In this document: in pieces, positions 20,599-31,959 of the stretch | Position numbering within the stretch: the first letter of the stretch is position 1 | Layout: each line of letters starts with the position of its first letter | Assembly: GCF_000143415.4 (NCBI RefSeq) | Contig: NW_003314369.1 | Location: 1 to 64,000 of the forward strand | From: Selaginella moellendorffii | Taxonomy: Eukaryota; Streptophyta; Lycopodiopsida; Selaginellales; Selaginellaceae | Length of the DNA stretch: 64,000 nt | Direction: 5' to 3' | Made by a program: the position numbers and the translations under genes | The notes under the pieces: model-generated | What the model saw: only the letters and a program-made list of their open reading frames with translations | The model's database searches: none | Told to the model about the DNA's origin: nothing

Positions 20599-21755
20599 TG
20601 TCGCGAATGTGACTTCAGGTATCGAAAGTTACCTGTCGGCTAGTCCTTTCGGATATTCTTTCCTTACTGCCATGATGGCAGGAGGTCGGTATTGCTGGAC
20701 CCGTTATCAGTCTCCGCCTAAGCTAGTTGAGAAACTGGTCATCACATGTGCACTTAGACCGGAAGGGCACTAAGGAAGGAAATCCTAAGTTGTCATTTAG
20801 TCAAGCAGACTTGACACGGTGATGAGAAACTCATGATGTTGGCTTGAGTGTTGGGAACCCCCGTGATATTGAGCTTGGTCCCTCAATATTTGCTAGATGA
20901 TAGCTTACTGTGTCTACCAAACACCCTCGCTATCATGCCCTTAGCGTTAGTCTCAATTCGGTCCCAAATGCTATTTATGGAAAGTGTCCAGATTTGCTCA
21001 TTTGGCATATCTACGGAATGTAGAGATCGGTCTGAACACAATGGTGTTCGTCCCATGTCCAAATTCGCAATCTAGCGCCATTCCATATTTAGTAAGTTTC
21101 GAGCTTGTCCCAGAGACTAACTCTTGGTACTAAGGGTAGGCTTGGGGTGAAAGCCCAAAGCGTGTGTTCCTCAAAAGGGGGGGGGCTATGGGGGGTTCTA
21201 AATGTATAGTAGGGATAGTGGGTAGGTCGGGCATGGCCGACCAACCTGAGGCATAGTCTAGCTCCCGCTTGCGTGCCTGTCCTTGTTCTGCGTCCGGCTT
21301 GGGTCTAAGCCCAAGTTCCATTCCATGCTAGTTGGTGGAGTACCCATGTCCTCACGTTAGGCCACCAGTATGCCAAAATAGCGCCAGACTCCATTTGGCT
21401 CCGTTTTGAGCAACTAGCATCCCAATGCCAAGACTAGCATGCAAGGACTGTTCCAAGTCGCTCCGGGCTCCTGTCCCTTCGCTCCTTGGGCTTTATGCTC
21501 GGGAGTTGCTCCGTGGTTCGGTTCCGTCACTCCTTGGCTCCATGCTTGGGAGTTCGGCACCGTACCTTCGTTTAGTGGCCCAAGGCCCTGAACCTCAGGT
21601 TCCTATGGACACGTGGCGTGGACACGTGGCATGGACATGTGGCATGTGACACATGGCATTTGTCACGTGGCACAAAGATGGTTTAGGTACCGCTTCGTGG
21701 TGTTATCCTATGGTAAATCACCATAGGATAAAGGGTCAAAACCACGTGCGCTACA
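20599..21755 (+). repeat. 5' LTR of element D (1157 bp)
   Basis: Begins TGTCGCGAATG and ends GTGCGCTACA. It has a 417-bp block (21146-21562) absent from the 3' LTR, which includes the GGTGAAAGCCCAAAGCG / poly(G) / ATGTATAGTAGGG module shared with the B LTR and the solo LTR. A short tandem of CACGTGGCATGGA-like units lies near 21610-21665. Confidence 0.9.
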
Positions 21756-21756
21756 T

Positions 21757-21768
21757 TTGGTATCAGAA
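21757..21768 (+). other. Primer-binding site of element D
   Basis: TGGTATCAGAAG follows the 5' LTR after TT. It matches the initiator-Met PBS (TGGTATCAGAGC) except at the 3' end. Confidence 0.8.
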
Positions 21769-24700
21769 GATGAGTCTCAGCGAGTACTATTCAATGAGAT
21801 TGGGCAACTAGTCTTGTTGCATACGCAGAGATGAAAACAATGATCCGAGTGGGTACACGTTTGGTGCAAAGGGTTCACATTCGTTCCTTGGGTATGGTTT
21901 TGGTTACCTTTTGTACCTAATAATGTGAGCTTGCTCTTGGGCTCATAGGATGGATTTGAGATGCTCCGTTAGCATGAGTTTACGCTTGGGCTCGTGTGTG
22001 AGGCACATTAGCAACTCGAGGTTACACTTTGAGTTGGCAAGATTAATGTTAGCCTATCAGTGGTTCCATGAGTTGTTCCTTGTACCGTGGGTAAAAGCAA
22101 ACTTTCCCTGGGTTTGCTATGAGTGGTAAATAGGCTGGTCCGTAGCTATTTAGCACGGCACTAGTGGATCCTTCTTAGGCATGATTACAAGTGGATCAAT
22201 CAAGACTGTAGGGATAAGTCTATTGATTTCAAGTAATTGTTGCTGTGCTCTCTCATAAACTTTTCTTAGATTGAACTGAAGGCAGTGCGAATGCAAGCTT
22301 GAGGTTTGGTCAAAAAGATGAGACCGAAAAGAGAGTCATCAGGGACGAAGGATCAAACACATAAATCATCTTTTCTTCTTGGAGAGATGATTTGCAACGA
22401 GGTGTTAACTCATTGCTCGTGTTCACATTATGCAATCAAGAGTCCCTACCTTGATGCATGTTGGAAATGATGGTCTTATAAGTGGTGAGTCGTGGGATGT
22501 ATAGCGGTGAAGCACTATACCATTTTGCCTAGACTTGCTATTGGAAGACTTGAGTTACAATGCTCAATTCTTTTCCCGGGAACCTTGCTATTGTTCCTTG
22601 AGTAGCTTGGTTGGATTAGTTTTGAGTTTGGTCGGAAAAAGAGTGGCATGAGCTTGTCTGTGTTGTGAACAAAAGTTAGTGGTGTTGGGTGTTGTAAATC
22701 TCTATCGGTGGAGTGTGGCATTTATGTTGCATTTTATTGAATTGAGTTGGCACTTGATATTCACATAAACCTTTGAAGTAGTGACATAGGCATTGCTTGT
22801 GATGTTACTCAATTGATGATCAAGTCATTGTGATTTTCATATCATATCTATGTGATAATGAGCAATGTGTTTACAAAGTTGCTTGGTTAAACGATGATCA
22901 ACCCCAAAGTGGTTGATGGTGATGCTAGTCTACTTGCATGAAGTAGCATTATAGTAGCTTTGACTGGATTCTCGATGGTGGTTCATTATGCTAAGCTTAA
23001 GTTGGTACCTTGTTTCCTTGAGGGTTTGCCCATAAAGTGTTGGAAAAGGGGTTGTAGCATTCATTTGCTATGACTTGTCAGTTGATCCGTTAGCACTTGG
23101 AGTAGATTATTGGATGGAGAAAGTGTGTAGTTGAGGCATTGACATTGTTAGCACTTGTGCTAGTGGAGATGATATTGTTATTTCGAGTGATGAGGAATTT
23201 TCCTTAAGCTTGATTTTCCATGTCATTTTTTTTGTTAGTGTTTTAGCTTCACATTGGATCTTGAAGGTGGTTGAAGAAGAGTGTTAATGCAATGTGGATA
23301 TCCGAAGATGTGGTCTTCGTGATCAAGCCTTGGGAGTCTGGAGTTAATGTAGAAAAGTGGTTGTTGCACTTTTCTAGAAAGGTGACCCTTGTGCCTTTCT
23401 TTTGTAGCGTTATGCTTGGTGGCAGGTTGCACTTTGCATTTCGTTAGACTTTATGAGAGTAGTGAGCTCTCACTGATCTTGACTTGGTCTTGGAGGCCCT
23501 ACTCCTTGGCTAAGGATGGTGATGTTCAACTTAGTTGTTTGAGTTTGAGATGTTGGTACCCGTACTATAGCTTTGACTATGAGGAGGTTGTGTACCGATA
23601 TGAGTTCATCTCATGGTCTTCACTTTAGTTTCGACTGAGTGTTGATCATGTATAGCTAGTCTCTTCTAAGGCATGCTCAAAGTTGTTGGCTAAACGCATT
23701 GGTGAGCTTATTGTGGTTGAGTTGGATTCGAGTAGTCATTTAGTTCGTGCTTATCCATGAACTTTTATCTCATACCTGGGGTATTACGTTTATATTGGAC
23801 AAGTATATGACTCGATGATATGAGTTTAGTGTTTAGGTCTTATAAAGGCAAGACAAGTGATTGTCGGTTGCTTTGCAACTAGTGATTGCTTGTAGACTTT
23901 GTCAAGGGCTTTTGACATTTGCTTCACTCGATGATGATTTAGCAATGATGGGCTTGCTTTATCAGATGGGGTTGCGGAGGATCGTGTCGTTAGACTTACA
24001 TGGGTTTTCCATGTTGGCATGTCGACTCTACCTCTGTTGATATCATTTGGTTGTGTTTAGTTCATAGTGTTGGATTTCATTGAGTCTTGGACGTAGTGAT
24101 TCACTCCTTGAGGAAGTTTTATCTGTAACTGAGTTTTGCTGAAGGATTGGTCTCGGATACTAACTAAAGTATTTTTGACTTTGGTTAGCTTAGTTGTTAG
24201 AGAGATTTGAGTGGTGATTCACTTGTGCTTTCTTCTAACTTTGTTATGGTGTTGATGGCATTGAAGTGATGCCTTGTCGTTGACATTGTTGATGTTAAGA
24301 TTTGAGTGAAATGAGATGTCTCTTTATAAGATGGGTTTGGGGTTTCATTAGTTTTAATGGAGATAGTGTCGATGATTTGGCTATAGCTTTGTGTTATTAG
24401 CATTCGCACATTTGTTAGTTAGCAACTCTGTTGACATTCAAGTGAACTGAGTGGCAAGTTTGAGTTAGTTGTGTTCTAGACGAGATTATTTAGTAAAGGT
24501 TGAGCTTTGACTTTTCCTTGAAAAGTGGTTCAGTCGTGGACTATGCTAGCTTTATAAGAGGAAAGAGTTAGTGATTGAATCCTTGCTGAATTTCAGTTTA
24601 GATATATCAATCATTAATGATTCTTCTTGTGCTTGCTATGAAGTGAGTTATGTTTTGCTATAGATGGATTCATGGAGGATCGTTTGGTGATCACTTGTTG

Positions 24701-26310
24701 AGCATAGCTTCGTTATGTTTAGCTTTTGAATTGATGCAAACATGCTCTTCATTAGCTTTGCATTATGTAGTATAGCTTATGGATGTGTTGAGGAGGATAT
24801 TGTGGATTGTGCCATGATTTCTTCTTTAGCATTGAAGTTAGTTTATGCGAGACTTGTGATCATTGTTAGGAAAGACTTGGCTATAGACTTCTTCGAGCTT
24901 TTGGTTCTATGAGTTTTATGCTCATTGTTCCATTTGTTAGAAGTTGTTGGGAAGGCATTTTGGCTCATTAGCTTCGATGTTGACGTTAGTTTTTGCATCT
25001 AGCAATCATTGGTGATGATTGACTATCATCTAAGATAGTTGATTATCCTTGTCAAGGGTTTTGCTTGATTATTGTTGGTATAAAATGATTTGCTGTTCTT
25101 CGGGATAGTAGATTCTTTCTTTGATGATGATTATGCATTTCTCTATTGATAGGATGATTGATGATCTTTCATGATGGTTAGTTGTTCTCTTTGATGGCTT
25201 ATAGCTTTTCGCAATACCACATGTTCTTTGTGGTTTGCTCTGGATTGGTCTCTTGGGTTTGAGACATCAGTAGGATGTTGCTGACACTTGCTTAGGCAAC
25301 TTGAGTTCCTTGGTATTGTTGGCTGGGATTTATTCAGATTGGCTTTTGTGATAGTTGGCAGGATTGAGTGTTTGTTGGTTTTACCGCATTCATTTTCTTC
25401 TATTGGTTGTTGCTCGAGTTAGTTTTGATAGATTTGGATGTTATTTCCTTTGGGTGATACATTCGCAAGCATTTTGCTTGTCAGTTAATAATACTTTGTG
25501 TTCTTTGAGTTATCTTTCGTAAGTTGTTTGGCATTCTATCTGCGATGTTTGATAGTTAAGTTTTATCATTGAGTTTCTTTGATAATATCCTTGCTATTGA
25601 ATTTTGTTGAATGGTGATTCCTATGTTTACCAATTATGATAATCTTGGTGGTTCCTATCCTATACTACTGGTTTATCGGATGATAACTTACTTAGAATAC
25701 TTTTGTGTTCTAATCTAAGATTTCATCACTGGTAATCAAGTCTCTAAGATATCATTGTCTCTGACTTTGATAATGTACATCTATTGATCTTTGAGTTTGG
25801 GCCAGTAATGGGCAGATTGGCTTCGGCACTTTGTGTGCATGTTGAAATCTTTAGTCATGGGGTAGCTACTGTCGACTGGTCACATAACCCGCCTCTCTGT
25901 CGATGTTCTTTATTCCGTTGAAAGGGCGTGACCGTGTAAACAACTCTAACTACCTGTTTACAATAGTCTATCTAAACCTTACCGACGGGTTTGGTTTCTT
26001 TGCTCATGAGGGTTGGGACCCCTGGCTCCTCTCTCTATGTCTCTGTGGGCAGGGTATATCACACTTTTGTAAGTTGGATGACAACCAGAGCAGCAAGGGT
26101 GGCTGACTCCGTTGGTCATTTCCTTGTCGGCGACGGCCGGAAGGTGTCTGAGCTGGTAGCGCATCCGCGTTAGATAAAGAGGTTGCCTCCTAACTCATTT
26201 AAGTTGGTGCATTTCTCACATAGTGTGAATACCGTGAACTTTTTCTGGAGTTTTTTCCTTGGCGGTATTCTAGACTCGAGTGTGCATCGACGAGGACGTC
26301 GATCTTCCCT
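21769..26310 (+). other. Non-coding internal domain of element D
   Basis: About 4.5 kb with no recognisable gag, protease, RT, RNase H or integrase in any frame. The plus strand is visibly rich in T and G and poor in C from about 22000 to 25800 (many TTG, GTT and GAT words), while the last 400 bp before the PPT are more balanced. This may be packaging or structural RNA only. Confidence 0.7.
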
Positions 26311-26322
26311 AGGGGGGGAGAG
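26311..26322 (+). other. Polypurine tract of element D
   Basis: AGGGGGGGAGAG immediately before the 3' LTR, in the expected place for plus-strand priming. Confidence 0.85.
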
Positions 26323-27050
26323 TGTCGCGAATGTGACTTCAGGTATCGAAAGTTACCTGTCGGCCAGTCCTTTCGGATATTCTTTCCTTACTGCCACGAT
26401 GGCAGGAGGTCGGTATTGCTGGACCCGTTATTAGTCTCCGCCTAAGCTAGTTGAGAAACTGGTCATCATATGTGCACTTAGACCAGAAGGGCACTAAGGA
26501 AGGAAATCCTAAGTTGTCATTTAGTCAAACAGACTTGACACGGTGATGAGAAACTCATGATGTTGGCTTGCACTTGCTAGTGTTGGGAACCCCCGCAATA
26601 TTGAGTTTGGTCCCTCAATATTCGCTAGATGATAGCTTACCATGTCTGCCAAACACCTTCACTATCATGCCCTTAGCGTTAGTCTCAATTCGGTCCCAAA
26701 TGCTATTTATGGAAAGTGTCCAGATTTGCTCATTTGGCATGTCTACGGAATGTAGAGATCGGTCTGAACATAATGGTGTTCGTCCCGTGTCCAAATTCGC
26801 AATCTAACGCCATTCCATATTTAGTAAGTTTCGAGCTTGTCCCAGAGACTAACTCCTGGTATTAAGGGTAGGCTTGGTACCTTCGTTTAGTGGCCCAAAA
26901 CCTCAGGTTCCTATGGATACGTGGCGTGGACATGTGGCATGTGACACATGGCATTTGTCACGTGGCACAAAGATGGTTTAGGTACCGCTTCGTGATGTTA
27001 TCCTATGGTAAATCACCATAGGATAAAGGGTCAAAACCACGTGCGCTACA
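26323..27050 (+). repeat. 3' LTR of element D (728 bp)
   Basis: Begins TGTCGCGAATG and ends GTGCGCTACA. Aside from the missing 417-bp block and two small indels it is highly similar to the 5' LTR. Flanked by TSD ACCTA. Confidence 0.9.
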
Positions 27051-27055
27051 ACCTA

Positions 27056-27693
27056 GAACCCGATCCTAAAACTCTTCGATCCATCTTAAGATTACTGATC
27101 TATAATAGTACTTTCTATTTCCTATTAGCTGATCCATCCGGAAGGATCCCAAAACTATCCCATTTTTTTCATACCTTCCTTACAAGAGCTTTATGTCCCG
27201 AATGTAGCAGAAAAGACCACCCAAGTAGCAGCCTCAAGATCCAAAGGCCACTCACATCCCTGTCTAGTGTGCCAAAGATGAGAAGCTATTTCATTTCCTT
27301 GCTTCGAAAAGGGGTACAAAAGTAGTGACCCTACTCTCTCTCCTCTCCTTTATATCACCATACATGTCCATCCATACATTTATTCCATACTAGCATGCCA
27401 CGGCATCATCTCTAACTGCTAGCTGCTGGGATCCCTTGGAATATCTTGAATATTCTTTGAATCCTCTTTTTCTTCCACGGAAACACTCAAAACTTCAAAA
27501 ATCTTGGGAAATCTATGAAAAGAGAAAACCACAACCACAATTGATCATTGACACCATAACATACATAAAATCTACTTTATAGTAACCATAAAGAATTCTC
27601 TGCTTACAATAGCATTTCCTTCCATAGGGGTTTCCCTTGCAGCCACTCGCATGAGTATTACAAATGTATCTTGAGTAACTGATTAACTAACAT
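27056..27693. other. Unassigned spacer right of element D
   Basis: This is probably the old host sequence into which D inserted (possibly the 5' end of element C), but no LTR or coding similarity could be shown. Confidence 0.35.
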
Positions 27694-27903
27694 ATGGCCC
27701 AACCACATATGAGAACCCCAGGCTCATTGGCCCCAACATCCACAATGCCACAGGATACGCTACCAGGCACACCCTCACAAAATACAGGACAAGCGTGCAC
27801 TCGCTGCCTGTCGAACTTCACCCCACGAGAGAAGCAGTACTGCCCACTATGCAAAACAGATGTAGAGACTGTGTCCCATGTCGTCTATGACTGCCCAGCA
27901 TAA
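27694..27903 (+). pseudogene. LINE ORF2 zinc-binding fragment
   Basis: An open stretch ending in CTRCLSNFTPREKQYCPLC and ETVSHVVYDCPA. The Cys-X2-Cys, second Cys pair, and His...Cys spacing match the zinc-binding motif at the C-terminus of plant LINE reverse transcriptases (zf-RVT type). No RT domain precedes it, so it is a small relic. Confidence 0.55.
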
Positions 27904-28525
27904 AGACAACACAAGATTCACCCCTCGTTCTTGTTTCTTCTCTTAACCTTCTGCTTACCTTTTTCTGTCTTTGCACCAGGTTCGTGCCAAACTTCACGCT
28001 GCTGGTTTCGAAGACGTCAATGCCTCGGACAGAAAGGTGGACAAAAAGGTACTCGGACACACATATTTTTGACATTTAAGCTCAAATGGCACACTAAAAC
28101 TATCTCTTGGTGTTGGGCGCTACACAGCACAAGAACAGAACGAAAGCAGCCTGTATTCAAGATTTCAAGTTCTAACATTCATCTCTCGTCTGCTGGGATA
28201 GAAGATTGGCTTGAGTGCCAGAAAGGCGCTTGACCATGTCCAGGCAAATCACAACAACGATGGGAGCAGCAAAGGCCAGCGCAGTTGCATCACGATCAAA
28301 GGATTGGATACATGCGGCTGTGGAGTTTTGGAGTGAAGCAGAAAGTTCTGTAAGTTTATGTGAGTCAGTCTCTTCCAAGTTGACCATTGTTGACTGGAGG
28401 GTCTGCGTAGATTCTCCTTGTGAACTGGTCCACTTTGATGAAGTATCTCACAAGCTGTACGCTATTACTTGCAATCTTTTTGTTTTTTCAATAATTACAG
28501 CAATGCTATTTACTAACATTTGTCG
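27904..28525. other. Spacer with a possible orphan exon
   Basis: At about 27980-28047 a pyrimidine tract and CAG precede a 68-nt open segment followed by a GTACTC donor, so it looks like one exon of an unidentified gene. A minus-strand ORF at 28172-28387 has no recognisable motif. Confidence 0.3.
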
Positions 28526-28762
28526 TCAGTTTGCTTTATTTAGATAAATACCTTTTGGACGTTGGGTAGGGTCTCCGTAATAGTCTAAATGTCTCAAGCA
28601 GTGCTGTACCATGCAGAGCTCACGCCCGCCCATGAAGGAAGCCCCACCCGAGAAGATTTCAAGAGGGCAAGTTGGATCAAACTGCGGTAAAAGACTTGTG
28701 GCGAGCCCTCCAATTTTCTTGATTTTAACAATCACAAGATCCAAGGCTTGCTGTTTTACCAT
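28526..28762 (-). pseudogene. Unidentified duplicated ORF fragment, copy 1
   Basis: A 78-residue minus-strand frame with KIGGLATSLLPQFDPTC, IFSGGASFMGG and HLDYYGDP. I do not recognise the family. A diverged copy lies at 32937-33164, in both cases upstream of an F-box sequence. The flanking sequence (GTCAGTTTGCTTTATTTAG through about 28885) is duplicated too, so the unit is part of a segmental duplication and not necessarily a gene. Confidence 0.4.
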
Positions 28763-28950
28763 CTAGTTAAGGGACGAGAATCTCTTGAGGGAGCTTCATT
28801 TGATCGATTAAGTAAACCTTATAGGCTAGATATGATGTTCCATATGATTTGATTTACTCTTTAAACATTGGGTATCTGCCCTAATTCCTAGAAGTAAAGT
28901 ATATAACATGAAATACCTTCTCGTTCTTGTTCTTTACCCAGGGCACAAGA

Positions 28951-30000
28951 ATGCAGCGCGTCTCGAGAGGCGATTTCATGGCGGAGCTGGAGCTCGTCTT
29001 GTTAAAGCTGTCCGCGATCGATCTGTGCCAGGCGAGGTGCGTGTGCCGCGAATGGCGACGAGCAATCGACGCTCCCAGCTTCCGGGAAGGGTATGCGCGC
29101 TCCCATGGCTGCATTCCTCATCTTTCCCTCAGGCTCGCCGAATCCCTCTTCGTCAAGCCAGTCGACAATTCCCCGCGCAGCGAGTGGCGCCTCTTCCAGA
29201 CGCTCCCAGAGGGCATGACCATCGCCAGCACCGACGCGGGCTTGCTGTGCCTGGCCACGTTTGGGGACTTGGATCGGCCCTCCTCCATCTACGTGTGGCG
29301 CTACAGCGATATCAACTCCTCCCCGGTGAGAGTTCCGTTGCCACCAGTGCCCATCGACTGGAGTCGCATGGTGGTGTACACCCGCGACAGGGATCGATCG
29401 ACGCCACAGTTTCGCGTGGCTATCTTCGACAGGCCCTCGCTTGCGTTCTACGTTTACGACTCAGCCCTCAGCCAGTGGTCCGTGCATGGGGACTTGTACC
29501 CGTCGGGCCGGAGGGGCGACCCAGACATGGGCTGTACCATTCACAACAACGGCTTCTATCCGATGTTGCATCACGGTGTGGCGGTGATCCTTTGCACGGA
29601 GACGTGGAGGGTCTTGCGATACAACATGTGGGACGGTTCGTGGAGCATTGCGGATCTTGACACCACCGAGTTGGAGTTGGGATCCAGGTGGGCGTTTGTG
29701 CTGTTGGATCCGGGCCGACTTTTCGTGCTGAGCGAGGACGACAACACGGAAGATTTGGAGGGACTGATCGTCGCGGAGATGCAGGGAGAGAAGTGGCAGG
29801 TCGCGTCGTGCTGTGACGACCTTGGCGATGTGGAACTGTGCGAGGACTTGATATGCACCGATGGGAGCAACAGCATATGGCTGGTCGACTCGGACTGCTC
29901 ACGCATCATGCACTTTGGAGTGGTTTCCAAGTGCTGGTCGGAGGTGGAGACACCAGACACTTTTCAAGGACACAAGGAACTCGCGTGGTTTTCCTGTTAA
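28951..30000 (+). CDS. F-box protein with C-terminal beta-propeller-like region
   Basis: From ATG 28951, 349 residues. The N-terminal F-box covers about residues 10-42 (LELVLLKLSAIDLCQARCVC, then REWRRAI), the part that binds SKP1 in SCF ubiquitin ligases. The rest resembles F-box associated/kelch-like substrate-recognition regions: repeated W/Y-rich strands such as IYVWRYSDINSSPV, FYVYDSALSQWSVHGDLYP and SIWLVDSDCSRIMHF. An in-frame start 24 bases upstream (28927) exists, but a CAG preceded by a pyrimidine tract ends at 28941, so a 5'-UTR intron with the start at 28951 is more likely. The target protein is unknown. Broken copies are at 33970-34790 and 48463-48720; this is the only complete one, with no internal stop. 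Confidence 0.75.
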   Translation: MQRVSRGDFMAELELVLLKLSAIDLCQARCVCREWRRAIDAPSFREGYARSHGCIPHLSLRLAESLFVKPVDNSPRSEWRLFQTLPEGMTIASTDAGLLCLATFGDLDRPSSIYVWRYSDINSSPVRVPLPPVPIDWSRMVVYTRDRDRSTPQFRVAIFDRPSLAFYVYDSALSQWSVHGDLYPSGRRGDPDMGCTIHNNGFYPMLHHGVAVILCTETWRVLRYNMWDGSWSIADLDTTELELGSRWAFVLLDPGRLFVLSEDDNTEDLEGLIVAEMQGEKWQVASCCDDLGDVELCEDLICTDGSNSIWLVDSDCSRIMHFGVVSKCWSEVETPDTFQGHKELAWFSC

Positions 30001-31190
30001 GTAAGTTGTTTCTTTCTTTCTCCTGTTTTTTGTATAAGGTTTTGTCTCCTCCTCTTCTGGCAGCACTCTTATGCGGGTATACAAGTTGAGCGAAATTTAT
30101 GTCCTGCCAACCGTCTCCTCTTTGCTGCAAAAGTTTTCTGTGTGACCACCACTTTTTGTTCCATAAACCTAGCTTCGTTTGATCGTCTAGATCAACGTAT
30201 CTTTTTAAGCGGGTCCATGATTGGAAAGAAAAAGTATTCCTTAAGCAAAACGGAAGTCAATTCCATAAATGAAATAAATAAACCTTACCTTTTAGTTTAC
30301 TTTTTATATATTTACTAAGTATGCCATTTCATAAGTGAAAAATATATTAAAAGTTTTATTTTGACTTGCATCTGATTTCATAAGCTAATATGGTGCCTCT
30401 TGTAGACAAAAGGCTACTTCTAAAGAATGTCAACGTTAGTCACTGCTAGAGATGCACGTATTATGTTGTTTCATGGAGGCAGCTGCATGAGAACTTCACT
30501 GCATTGGAATGGCTTGTCGTGTGCAATAGGGACTTGCTTAATGAGAGCAGTTGACAACAGTTTTGGAATGTTGTGCAAGGATTGGATTATTGCAGTTTGT
30601 TGAGGCTGTAGGCATACACAACAGGCACCAAATTTCTCTCCATTGCAACATGCATTCACCTGCAGCACTTTGAGGAGTTTTGTAGGGTGGCAAGAGATGC
30701 CAAGGATGCCAACCTCTAGCACATGTTTGAACAAATTGTGTTTGTCATGGTTCTACAACAGTGAAGAGGAGCTGTAGGATAAGCTTTTGGCTGCCATATG
30801 CCACTTTAATGAGTTTGAGCTCTTTATGGTATTGCAAAGCATGGCACTATTGCGGCACAATTTTTAGAATGTGTTCAGCATGCATATAGGAATTTTTATA
30901 CATATGTAAGCAACATATACATAGTTGTATGTAGAGCTCAAGAAACTTATGTATGTGTAAATGGTGGGTCAAAACATTTATTTTCCAATCCACAAACAAG
31001 TGGAACTTTACATACTTATTTTCCACATGTTCCAGAACAAATTCAGTCAAGCCAAGCCATGGGATTAGCAAGCTAGTTTCGCCTTGGGTTTCTTCACCTG
31101 CAGAATTCATAAAACCTCCATTACAGTGGTTTGAGGTGCATTTCCTTCCAATTAAAGGCAAACTTGAATAAAATATTCTTGAGGTGTTCA
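30001..31190. other. F-box 3' flank and unassigned sequence
   Basis: 30001-30170 (3'-UTR-like) matches 48721-48895 after F-box fragment 3. 30290-30400 matches AT-rich flanks at about 34800-34930 and 49060-49200. The rest (30400-31190) has no recognisable feature. Confidence 0.5.
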
Positions 31191-31955
31191 TCCTACACTT
31201 TGCAGACCAGTTCGATTACATCTGCACGTCTTAGAAATAATAGGACAAAGAGTACCATTTGTCTGCTTCACTTGTCCATTATAACAAGGATAATATGGAA
31301 TAGATTTTCTGTGCTTCAAACTATAAAATTCAGTGAATGCAGCGACCACTTCGTTTAAGAAATAAAAACCTCTATCACCTACTAATTCCAAAGGACAACC
31401 AAACCTAGTAATAATTTACTCATACAAAAACTCAACAACTTTTCTAATTGTAGCTTCCTTCAACATTTTTACCTTGGCCCATTTGGTCACATAGTCAGTA
31501 TAAATTAATATGTACTTGCAATGAGTATGCTTGCTTGTTGGAAAAGGCCCAAAAAAATCAATTCCCCATTTCTCGAATGGCAACATTGGCAAAAGTGGCT
31601 ACAATAGCATCATATGTCCTTTTGACGGTTTCTCAATCTTTTGACATGGATCCCAACCCCTCACAATGAAATATTTTGGTGCATAGTTGGCCACCAATAT
31701 CCTGTCCTCTTTACCAACTCGATTTTAGCTTCCTCACGAAGATGTCCTCCAAAAGGTGATTCATGACATGCAGAAAAAACTTTAGATACCTCATGAGCTA
31801 GCACACACCATCATTTCCCACATGGTAAAGTTGCCCACCATCAAACTGAAGTGCCGAGATTGAAGAAGTAACTGCTTCTTCTCTTTACTAGAGAAATCCA
31901 AAGGATTACTTGCCACTCTTCTCTTTACTAGAGAAATCCAGAGGATTACTTGCTG
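31191..31955 (-). mobile_element. Gypsy integrase fragment E
   Basis: Minus-strand relic. The pre-integrase linker (SSKEKKQLLLQSRHF, about 31860) is identical in type to element A. Next comes integrase core with GIDFFGPFPTSKHTHCKYI near 31560, and LVGDRGFYFLNEV, RKSIPYYP and NGQVKQTNG near 31390-31240. The third catalytic residue position, usually Glu (NGQVE), is Lys. A 36-bp or so direct duplication around TTCTCTTTACTAGAGAAATC lies at about 31877-31945. RT and LTRs are absent. E supplies the half missing from A but is 27 kb away. Confidence 0.75.
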
Positions 31956-31959
31956 GATC

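Larger units (their letters stand above)
20594..27055 (+). mobile_element. LARD-type LTR element D with TSD ACCTA
   Basis: A 6452-bp element (20599-27050) flanked by ACCTA at 20594-20598 and 27051-27055. It has a 5' LTR, an initiator-Met-like PBS, a 4.57-kb internal region with no retroviral domain and no ORF above about 80 codons, a polypurine tract and a 3' LTR. All cis signals for reverse transcription and integration are in place while no protein is encoded, which defines a large retrotransposon derivative mobilised in trans. The helper element is unknown. Orientation is set by PBS and PPT. Confidence 0.88.

Noticed and set aside
29468-29960. Minus-strand ORFs of 129-144 codons opposite the F-box gene
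   Set aside because: They are shadows of GC-rich coding sequence; the plus frame has the F-box and copy conservation.
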